From NCBI GenBank assembly GCA_021838445.1, contig JAKCDU010000011.1, forward strand, positions 1-64,000: a DNA stretch of 64,000 bases, written 5' to 3'. Shown here piece after piece: positions 23,993 through 35,355 of the stretch (its first letter is position 1; each line of letters begins with the position of its first letter). The notes below the pieces were generated by a model. That model had not been told where the DNA came from and ran no database searches. It saw nothing but the letters and a program-made list of their open reading frames with translations. Source of the DNA: Actinomycetes bacterium. GTDB lineage: Bacteria; Actinomycetota; Acidimicrobiia; Acidimicrobiales; Palsa-688. The position numbers and the translations under genes were made by a program.

Positions 23993-24427
23993 CTACTCGG
24001 TGGCGCCGGGGAAGAGGCCGGCCAGGCCCGAGAGGTCCTCCTCGGCGCTGGCCTGCACCGCCAGGCGGTTGGCCTCCTGCATCTGCTGGTAGACCTCCTC
24101 CCGGTAGATGAGGACGTGGGGTGGGGCCTCGATACCGATGCGCACCGACTCGTTGGACACGGCCTGCACGGTGAGGACGACCTCGTCGTTGATACGCAGC
24201 CCGGGGCGGGGCCGGCGTGACAGGACGTGCATCACCGCGGGCTCCCAGGCCCGGTCCCGGCTCTTCATCTCGGCTGCCACTTCGGCCTGGTCGAGGCGTT
24301 CGACCTTCACCTCACCGGGGCCGGAGACGCTCAGGCACACGTCGTCACCCGAGACCAGCTCAACCCGCACGGTTATGTCGTGGCCGACCAGGATCGACGA
24401 CCCGGCCCGGCGGCTGAGGACGAGCAC
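23993..24427 (-). CDS. csrA: CsrA with two tandem CsrA domains
   Basis: This 144-residue protein is about twice the normal CsrA length (61-80) and carries two CsrA-like repeats. Repeat 1 (residues 1 to about 55) starts MLVLSRRAGSSILVGHDITV but is degenerate where RIGIxAP and HREE should be (CLSVSGPGEVKVERLD). Repeat 2 (66 to about 124) starts MHVLSRR and is canonical (VRIGIEAPPHVLIYREEVY, with the RNA-binding Arg). About 20 residues of tail follow. CsrA is normally a strand-swapped homodimer that binds GGA motifs in mRNA and is antagonised by FliW; here one chain could form a pseudo-dimer with one good RNA site. GTG 24427 is 5 nt after the DUF3566 stop, with CGGAG upstream, so it is probably expressed with the gyrase genes. 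Confidence 0.9.
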   Translation of the reverse strand: MLVLSRRAGSSILVGHDITVRVELVSGDDVCLSVSGPGEVKVERLDQAEVAAEMKSRDRAWEPAVMHVLSRRPRPGLRINDEVVLTVQAVSNESVRIGIEAPPHVLIYREEVYQQMQEANRLAVQASAEEDLSGLAGLFPGATE

Positions 24428-24431
24428 CGGG

Positions 24432-25538
24432 TTACTCCGGCCTCAGCGTCTCTAGCTCGACGCGCACGCCGCCGACGACGTCGGCAATGAGGTTGTAGAT
24501 CAGGGCGAACACGACGCTGCCGACCATCCCGACCAGGGCGATGACCCCTCCGACAAGGCCGGTGTACTCGGCGATGACGGTGGGGTGCAGCCGGAAGGAC
24601 TTGAGGCTGAAGAGGGTACGGATGGACTTCTCGATGGACGGGAGGCTGCCGAAGACATTGGCCGCCTCGTAGAGCAGGATCGCGGCCACCACCACCGCCG
24701 CCAGCATGACCAGCCAGAACATCAACGACACCCGAATCACCGTGAGCAGGTCCAGGTGACGGATAGTAGCCCGGCTGCGCACCCGGGTCGGGCGGGCCCG
24801 GCGGCGCCGGTCGGTCAGCACCACGTCGGGGCCGCCGCCCCGCAGGTCGGGGTTTCGGGGGTCGGTGTCGGGCCCCAATCCGTTGCTCTCGATGTCGGCA
24901 GCGGGGTAGGGGCGGCGGCGGGGGCCTCTCGTCACCGGAACGGCCATGGTGTCGGCCATGGAGGGACCGCCGGGCAGCCCCCCGGCGGGCGGGAAGGCCG
25001 GTTCGGGGGCCAGGCGGGGCCTGGGTTCGGCCCGCCGGGGCCTGGACCGCTCGTTGGTGACCGAGCCCGGGAGGGGCACGGCCATCATCCCGTCGGCGCC
25101 GGCCAGGGGGGCCTCGGCGCCGGCCAGGGGGGCGAAGGCCGGCAGCTCGGAGCCGGCGGAGGCGGCCCGGCCGTCGCCCTGCAGGCGGCTGCGCCACGAG
25201 GACACGGGGCGGCGGGGGGGCTCGGCCGGGACCGGCGCGGAGCGGCCCGCGGCCGGTCGGCCCGATCCGCCCGGGTTGGCACCCCGGCTGGGAAACCCGT
25301 CGCGACCTGACCCGTCGCGACCTGAAGGTGACGGGGCAGGCCCGCGGTTGGGCGAGCCGTCGCGGTCGGAACCCGAGGGGCGAGCGGCCGGGTCAGCCCA
25401 GTCGTCATGGGGAGCCGGGCGCGCCGGACCGGCCGACCACAAAGACCCGTACTCCGCGGGGACCGGGGAACCCCATCCCCCGTCCTCGGAGTCGGCCCGG
25501 TCACGGTCGGAGGGCGGGCGACCGGGCGTGTCCACCAT
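24432..25538 (-). CDS. DUF3566 transmembrane protein
   Basis: This 368-residue protein has a long Pro/Gly/Arg/Ser-rich, probably disordered N-terminus (about 1-245). Its C-terminal DUF3566 domain carries two membrane segments (LMFWLVMLAAVVVAAILL and GLVGGVIALVGMVGSVVFAL) and ends in VVGGVRVELETL. The gene directly after gyrA in many actinobacteria, including mycobacteria (Rv0007), encodes this family. Function is unknown. It lies 17 bp after gyrA and 5 nt before csrA. Confidence 0.88.
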   Translation of the reverse strand: MVDTPGRPPSDRDRADSEDGGWGSPVPAEYGSLWSAGPARPAPHDDWADPAARPSGSDRDGSPNRGPAPSPSGRDGSGRDGFPSRGANPGGSGRPAAGRSAPVPAEPPRRPVSSWRSRLQGDGRAASAGSELPAFAPLAGAEAPLAGADGMMAVPLPGSVTNERSRPRRAEPRPRLAPEPAFPPAGGLPGGPSMADTMAVPVTRGPRRRPYPAADIESNGLGPDTDPRNPDLRGGGPDVVLTDRRRRARPTRVRSRATIRHLDLLTVIRVSLMFWLVMLAAVVVAAILLYEAANVFGSLPSIEKSIRTLFSLKSFRLHPTVIAEYTGLVGGVIALVGMVGSVVFALIYNLIADVVGGVRVELETLRPE

Positions 25539-25555
25539 CAGCGGCGATCCTGCAC

Positions 25556-28024
<2,469 letters not shown>

Positions 28025-28180
28025 GGGTTCAGTTCAGCTGTCCAGGTATCGAGGGGTCTATGGGTTCGAAGAGTCGGTCGGGTCGAAGGTCGGGACGGCC
28101 GCCCGGGCTCCGGGTGGGAATCCGGGCGCCTGGACCGCCGGGCCCGGGACGCCGCCCGGCCCGGGACGCCGCCAAGCGGG

Positions 28181-30142
<1,962 letters not shown>

Positions 30143-30228
30143 TCAAAAGGGGTTGATCGGGCCGCCCCCGAATCTGTCCTCACACGACAAATACGCAGGT
30201 CAGCGGCACGAAATTCGATGTCTGTAGT

Positions 30229-30633
30229 TTACCAGAGGGGTGGGTCGGCACAGGGCTGGGAGCGGTCGCGCCGCCCACGCCGGAAAGGTGCCTCCACTAT
30301 CGGTTGGCCCACCACCTTGAGCTGGATGTCCCGCACCTCGCCGGGCCCGGTGACCCCGGCGATGCGCTCGAGGAGCTCGCCGGTCATGTAGCTCAGCTGG
30401 GTGGCCCACGCCGGCTGGTCCACGGCCAGCACCAGCACCCCGTCGTGAAGGGAACGGGGCCGGGCGTGCCCGGCGATGTCAGGTCCCACCATCTCCTCCC
30501 AGCGGGCGAACACCGCCGACGCCGCCGACGCCGAGGGACCACCGAGACGCCGGGTGGTGTGGTCCAGGAGCTCGCTCAGGGACCGCGGGTCTCGCTCGCC
30601 GGGGGACGGCCCCGACGGCTGCCAGGTGCTCAC
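30229..30633 (-). CDS. dciA: DciA-family (DUF721) replication protein
   Basis: This 134-residue DUF721 protein has the FARWEEMVGPDIAGHARPRSL block and the DGVLVLAVDQPAWATQLSYM block. Proteins of this family (DciA) load the replicative helicase DnaB in bacteria without DnaC/DnaI, and in actinobacteria the gene lies between recF and gyrB (mycobacterial Rv0004). That fits this neighbourhood, where dnaB and dnaA are also close. A 174-bp gap separates it from recF. Confidence 0.9.
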   Translation of the reverse strand: MSTWQPSGPSPGERDPRSLSELLDHTTRRLGGPSASAASAVFARWEEMVGPDIAGHARPRSLHDGVLVLAVDQPAWATQLSYMTGELLERIAGVTGPGEVRDIQLKVVGQPIVEAPFRRGRRDRSQPCADPPLW

Positions 30634-30807
30634 CGCCGGCCTCGGCCCACGCCGGCCGCCCTAGAGAACACGGCTACTACGACTACCACGCCGCCCCAGG
30701 TGAACTCCAGGTGTCAATGAAGTGACACGTCAGGAAACCGGCGAGAACGAGATCGCGTGATATCCACCACTTCGTCCACAGGCTGGGGACAAAGTCCGCC
30801 CGGGGGT

Positions 30808-31953
30808 TCATACCAGTAGCTTCCCATCCTCGACCCGAAACCACGCCGCCGGGGACGCCCCGCTCGGCAGCTCACCGGCGGTGGTGACTATGGCCTGGGT
30901 CTCCGACAGGGCCGGCAGGTTGGCCATCAACGAGTCGGCCCGGGCCGCGTCGAGCTCGGAGAAGACATCGTCGAGGAGCAGCACCGGCGGAGTGTCGAGG
31001 GCGGCGGCCAGCAGGCGGTGACCGGCCAGGCGCAGAGCCAGGGCCAGGGTGCGCTGCTCCCCCTGGGAGGCGTGGGTCCGGGCCGGCAGCGCCCCGATGG
31101 CCAGAGCCACGTCGTCGCGCTGAGGACCGACGGTGGTCACCCCCCGGCGCAGATCGTCGGGGCGCGCCGCGTCGAGGGCGGCGGCCAGGGAACCCGACCA
31201 CGACACCTCGTAGGCCAGCGTGGTGCTCAGGCGGGACGGCGCCGCCGACCCCGACGCCAGGGACCCGTAGGCTCCCTCCACCAGGGGCTGCAGCTCGTCC
31301 ACCAGTTCCCGCCGGGCGGCCACCAGGGATTCGCCGACGGTCACCAGCTTGGCGTCCCAGACGTCCAGGGTGATCTTGACGTCGTCGGGTAGCGGCCGCC
31401 CGGGGCGCCATCCGACCCCGCCGCCGGCGCGGCCGGCCAGCGCCGATTTGAGCAGGGCGTTGCGCTGCTTGAGGACCCGTTCAAGCTCACTCAACAGGTC
31501 GTAGCGGCGCGGTTGGAGAGCCACGAGGAGGTCGTCGAGGTAGGAGCGCCGTCCGGCGGGTGGCCCTTTGACCAGGCTGAGGTCATCTGGGGAGAACACC
31601 GTCACCTGCAGGGCGCCGAGCAGGTCACGGGTGCGGCGCAGTACCTGGCCGTTGACCTGGACGCGGTCGCGACCCGTGGCGTGGAGCTCGGCGTCGACGG
31701 TGACGAGGCGGGCGTCGTGGCGCACCCGGGACCGCAGCACCGCTGACCCCGACGGGGCCCCGGCCCGGATGAGGGCGGCGGAGGGCGAGGCCCGCAGCGA
31801 CTTGAGGGTGGACAGGTAGGCCACCGCCTCGATCAGGTTGGTCTTGCCGGCGCCGTTGGCTCCCGTGACCACGGTGATGCCGTGGGGGGCGGGGCTGAAC
31901 TCGGCTTCGCCGTAGCTGCGGAAGTCGCTCAGGAAGAGCTGCTCTAGGTACAC
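30808..31953 (-). CDS. recF: DNA replication and repair protein RecF
   Basis: This 381-residue SMC-like ATPase has Walker A in GANGAGKTNLIEAVAYL (about residues 30-46), the signature region ASQGEQRTLALALRLAGH, and Walker B PPVLLLDDVFSELDA. RecF acts with RecOR in gap repair and fork restart. The start is GTG 31953 (MYLEQLFLSDFRSY). Confidence 0.96.
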   Translation of the reverse strand: MYLEQLFLSDFRSYGEAEFSPAPHGITVVTGANGAGKTNLIEAVAYLSTLKSLRASPSAALIRAGAPSGSAVLRSRVRHDARLVTVDAELHATGRDRVQVNGQVLRRTRDLLGALQVTVFSPDDLSLVKGPPAGRRSYLDDLLVALQPRRYDLLSELERVLKQRNALLKSALAGRAGGGVGWRPGRPLPDDVKITLDVWDAKLVTVGESLVAARRELVDELQPLVEGAYGSLASGSAAPSRLSTTLAYEVSWSGSLAAALDAARPDDLRRGVTTVGPQRDDVALAIGALPARTHASQGEQRTLALALRLAGHRLLAAALDTPPVLLLDDVFSELDAARADSLMANLPALSETQAIVTTAGELPSGASPAAWFRVEDGKLLV

Positions 31954-32043
31954 GGTGGGGGCTCGTCGGCGACCACGGTGGACTCCTGCCGTCGCGGGTC
32001 GGGCCAGGTGGCGAGACCGGGCCCGGGGCCGGAGATCAACCGA

Positions 32044-33162
32044 TCAGCTGACCCGGACGGGCATGAGCAGGTACAGGTAGGCGTCGGAGTCGATGGGGCG
32101 TAGCGTGGCCGGCTTGAGGGCGTCGAGGGTGTCGAGAGCCACCTCGTCGCCGGTGACCGCCTCCACCCCTTCGATGAGGAAGTTGGGGTTGAAAGCGACG
32201 GTGATCTCCGCCCCCTCGTACTTGGCGTCCACGTCCTCGGTGGCGGTGCCCCAGTCGGTGGTGATGACCGTGAGCTCGATGCCGTTGGGGCGCAGGGCGA
32301 TGCGCACCGGGGTGGTGGCGTCCCGGGCCAGCAGCTTCACCCGCCGGACGGCGTCGAGGAGGGCTTCCCGGGCGACTATGAGACGGTTGGGGTAGTTGGC
32401 GGGGATCAGCGCCTTGTAGTTCGGGAACTCCCCTTCGATGAGCCGGGTAGTGAGGGTGATCCCGGCGTCGGGGCCGCCCGGACCGATCCCGAACGTGGCG
32501 TCGTGGGCGCCCAGACGCAGGCTGACCTGGCCGTCGGCGGAGCCCAGGAGGCGCAGCAGCTCGTTGAGCGCCCGGGACGGGACCAGGACCTTCTGGCCCT
32601 CCCCGAGCACGCCCACGCCGGGCAGGTCCCGCACCGCCAGGCGGTAGGAGTCGGTGGCCACCAGGCGCAGCCCGCCGTCCTCGGCGGCCATGAGCACCCC
32701 GGTGAGGATGGGGCGGGACTCCTCGCTCGACGCGGCCCGGGTCACCTGGCGCAGGGCCTCGGTGAGACCAGCCGCCTCGAGGGCCACCGAGTCGCCGGTC
32801 GGCACGGGCAGCCGGGGGAAATCGGCACTCGGATGGGTGCGGACGGTGAAGTGGGACCGGCCCGAGGCGATGCGCAGCTCCTCGTCGTCGGCCTCCAGGC
32901 TCACCGCCCCCGGCTCGAGGGCCCGCACGATGTCGGTCAGCAACCGTCCCGGTGCCACCACGACTCCGTCCCCGGACCCCGAGACCGTCGTCGAGACGGT
33001 GATGGTCAGATCCAGGTCGGTCCCGGTCACCTCGAGGGCGTCACCCGAGACCGACAGGCGAACACCGCCGAGGATGGGCATGGAACTACCTCGCCCGGCC
33101 GCCGCCCGCCCGGCCGTGCCCAGGGCATCCACGAGGACATCACGCTCGCATCGAAACTTCAA
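32044..33162 (-). CDS. dnaN: DNA polymerase III subunit beta (sliding clamp)
   Basis: This 372-residue beta clamp starts MKFRCERDVLVDAL and ends with the conserved YLYLLMPVR. The three-fold repeat architecture is evident from the length and from motifs such as RSHFTVRTHPSADFPRLP and NPNFLIEGVEAV. It tethers DNA polymerase III. The start codon appears to be TTG 33162, with GAAGGTGG upstream. Confidence 0.96.
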   Translation of the reverse strand: MKFRCERDVLVDALGTAGRAAAGRGSSMPILGGVRLSVSGDALEVTGTDLDLTITVSTTVSGSGDGVVVAPGRLLTDIVRALEPGAVSLEADDEELRIASGRSHFTVRTHPSADFPRLPVPTGDSVALEAAGLTEALRQVTRAASSEESRPILTGVLMAAEDGGLRLVATDSYRLAVRDLPGVGVLGEGQKVLVPSRALNELLRLLGSADGQVSLRLGAHDATFGIGPGGPDAGITLTTRLIEGEFPNYKALIPANYPNRLIVAREALLDAVRRVKLLARDATTPVRIALRPNGIELTVITTDWGTATEDVDAKYEGAEITVAFNPNFLIEGVEAVTGDEVALDTLDALKPATLRPIDSDAYLYLLMPVRVS

Positions 33163-33412
33163 CGTGCCACCTTCATCGAGATTGCTTTTGTTCTTCTAAT
33201 TGGTAATTCAAGGAAGTGGATCTAGTAGGGCCTGTGGATTGTGGATACCGGGACGAAAGTCCTGGTAGGAGGCGGTTCCAATCACCGAGCGTATTCCCCA
33301 GGCTCCCACAGGGGTGTGACCGTAGGGCGGGTCGGCTGTGGACAGGCTGACCTTTGTCCCTACGAACTACATCGTCCCGACACACCTGACCAACAGCTCC
33401 GGCCACAGCCAT
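33163..33412. other. dnaN-dnaA intergenic region, candidate oriC (part 1)
   Basis: This 250-bp region between dnaA and dnaN is the standard actinobacterial oriC position. It contains an AT-rich stretch near 33177-33212, unusual for this GC-rich DNA and a candidate unwinding element. Inverted DnaA-box-like 9-mers are TGTGGATTG (33233-33241), TGTGGATAC (33240-33248) and TGTGGACAG (33337-33345). No gene is seen. Confidence 0.7.
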
Positions 33413-34954
33413 CTACTTGCCGCCTTTGATGTGCTGGATCAGCTCAGTGACCTGGTCATAGACCTGGCGGCGCTCCTTCATCAGGCCGGACACCTTCTCG
33501 ACGGCGTGGATGACGGTGGTGTGGTCCCGACCTCCGAACTCGCGGGCTATGGCCGGGTAGCTGAAGTCGGTCAGGTCCCGGAACACGTACATGCCGATCT
33601 GGCGGGCCTGCACGAGCGGCCGCCGCCGGCTCGTGCCGCAGAGATCCTCCACGCTGAAGCCGAAGGTCTCGGCGGTGGCGTCGAGGATCACCTTGGGGGT
33701 GATCTGGCGGGGGCGGTCGGCCTCGAGCAGGTCGGAGAGGATCTCGACCGCCTTGGCGAGGGTGGGCGGTTCCTGGTTGAGTGAGGCGTAGGCGGAGACG
33801 CGGATGAGAGCACCTTCGAGCTCCCGGATGTTGTCCCGGACGTGGGTGGCGATGAGCTCGAGCACCTCCCCCGGGATGGGCATGATCTCGCCCTCGGCCT
33901 TCTTGCGCAGGATGGCCAGGCGGGTCTCGAGCTCGGGGGGTTGCACGTCGGTGGTCAGACCCCACTCGAACCGGCTGCGCAGGCGATCCTCGAGGGTGGC
34001 GATGGAGCGGGGGTGACGGTCGGAGCTGAGCACGATCTGCTTGGAGCTCTCGTAGAGCCAGTTGAAGGTGTGGAAGAACTCCTCCTGGAGGGACTCCTTG
34101 CCCTCCATGAACTGGATGTCGTCGACGAGGAGGACGTCGCAGTCACGGTAGCGGCGCTTGAAGGCCATGGTGGCGTTGTTGCGGATGGCGTCGACGAAAT
34201 CATTCATGAACGTCTCGGTGGAGACGTAGCGCACCCGTTTGCCGGCGAAATTCTCGGTGACGTAGTGGCCGATGGCGTGGAGTAGGTGGGTCTTGCCCAG
34301 GCCCGAGTCGCCGTAGATGAACAGGGGGTTGTAGCTGCCGGCGGGGCTCTCGGCGACGCGTTGGGCGGCGGCATGGGCGAAGCGGTTGGACGACCCGATG
34401 ACGAAAGCGTCGAAGGTGTAGCGGGGATTCAGGTTGGGGGGCTCGATGCTGCGCACGGCCTCGCCCGAGGGGACCGCGGCGCGCAGCACGCCTTCGAGCG
34501 AACCGGGGGGCGCCGCCGATACCGACGCCGGTGCTGGTGCCGGGCCGGTGGGGTCGGGGTAGCTGCGCCGCCCCGGACCGTCACGGTCGGCCACTTGGTG
34601 GTTGGTGTGCGCGCCGGCCCGGTGGTCGGCGGGGGTCTGGGGGTCGGCGGGGGTCTGGGGGTCGGCTGGGGTCTGGGCGTCGGCCGAGTGGTCGACGGCC
34701 AGCGGGGCGGGCCGGACGTCGATCTGGACCTCGAGGTCGCGGGCGGCGACCTTGGAGGCGGTCTGTTCGATGAGGGAGAGGTAGCGGTCCTCGAGGCGGT
34801 CCCGCACCAGCCCGCTCGGCGCGGTCAGGGTCAGCACCGCGGAAGTGAGCTCCCCCGCCTCGAGGCCTTCGAACCAAGTCTTCCAGACGGCCTCCCGCAC
34901 GTCCTCGCGCAGCACCGCCCTACAGGTTGTCCACAAATCCACTGCGTGATCCAC
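33413..34954 (-). CDS. dnaA: Chromosomal replication initiator protein DnaA
   Basis: This 513-residue initiator has domain I starting [15 protein letters not shown], a domain II linker with a QTPAD repeat (from an imperfect 18-bp DNA repeat near 34630-34690), AAA+ domain III with Walker [16 protein letters not shown] and Walker B LLVDDIQF, and DNA-binding domain IV with [15 protein letters not shown] chose GTG 34954 because domain I starts there. The frame is open to 35062, but that extension is not DnaA-like and overlaps DnaA boxes. A second GTG four codons in is also possible. A perfect DnaA box (34927-34935) lies inside the first codons, which suggests autoregulation. Confidence 0.96.
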   Translation of the reverse strand: MDHAVDLWTTCRAVLREDVREAVWKTWFEGLEAGELTSAVLTLTAPSGLVRDRLEDRYLSLIEQTASKVAARDLEVQIDVRPAPLAVDHSADAQTPADPQTPADPQTPADHRAGAHTNHQVADRDGPGRRSYPDPTGPAPAPASVSAAPPGSLEGVLRAAVPSGEAVRSIEPPNLNPRYTFDAFVIGSSNRFAHAAAQRVAESPAGSYNPLFIYGDSGLGKTHLLHAIGHYVTENFAGKRVRYVSTETFMNDFVDAIRNNATMAFKRRYRDCDVLLVDDIQFMEGKESLQEEFFHTFNWLYESSKQIVLSSDRHPRSIATLEDRLRSRFEWGLTTDVQPPELETRLAILRKKAEGEIMPIPGEVLELIATHVRDNIRELEGALIRVSAYASLNQEPPTLAKAVEILSDLLEADRPRQITPKVILDATAETFGFSVEDLCGTSRRRPLVQARQIGMYVFRDLTDFSYPAIAREFGGRDHTTVIHAVEKVSGLMKERRQVYDQVTELIQHIKGGK

Positions 34955-35328
34955 CGGTCCCCTGAGCCCTCCGGTCCCTTCTTCCACAAAGTTGTTCACA
35001 TCCTGTGGAGAACTCGACAAGGGATCGAAGACCCGAGTAATCGGGTCCCAAAGTGGCCCCATTGGGGAAGTAGCCGGTCTCCGGCGCCGAGCCAGATGGC
35101 CGGCTCAGCGCAGTCCGACGACGGTAGCACCGCGGCGGAGGCGTAGGCGCCGCCGCCTTTCGGGGTGGGGTCGGCCCGGCCTGACTGTCACAGACGGGCC
35201 TTAGGGTGGTTACGAGATGACCAATAGTCGGATCCTGTGGCTTGCCGTCGGGTTTGTCCACAGGATCGAGGAGTTCTCCACAGGTATTCCACCGGGAATC
35301 CACCCCTCTAGGGGGCTGGATACCCACA
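34927..35328. promoter_or_regulatory. DnaA-box cluster between dnaA and dnaB, candidate oriC (part 2)
   Basis: The 400-bp gap between dnaA and dnaB, with the first codons of dnaA, carries seven DnaA-box-like 9-mers. They are TTGTCCACA at 34927-34935 and 35254-35262, TCTTCCACA at 34980-34988, TTGTTCACA at 34992-35000, TGTGGAGAA (inverted) at 35004-35012, TTCTCCACA at 35274-35282 and ATACCCACA at 35320-35328. TTGTCCACA is the actinobacterial consensus. It must also hold the divergent dnaA and dnaB promoters. No gene is seen here. Confidence 0.75.
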
Positions 35329-35355
35329 GCAGAAGTTCGTTTAGGTAGTCAGCCC

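Noticed and set aside
23944-24431. tRNA genes after the gyrA series, as in mycobacteria
   Set aside because: No cloverleaf is visible; the space is occupied by csrA and a hairpin.
28025-28180. Possible small gene between gyrA and gyrB
   Set aside because: Only 156 bp with a duplicated GCCCGGGACGCCGCC and no start with a ribosome binding site in a homologous frame.
34955-35062. N-terminal extension of dnaA
   Set aside because: The extra 36 residues are not DnaA-like and overlap several DnaA boxes; domain I begins at GTG 34954.
35242-35355. N-terminal extension of dnaB
   Set aside because: It covers DnaA boxes and gives non-DnaB sequence; ATG 35356 fits the family N-terminus.
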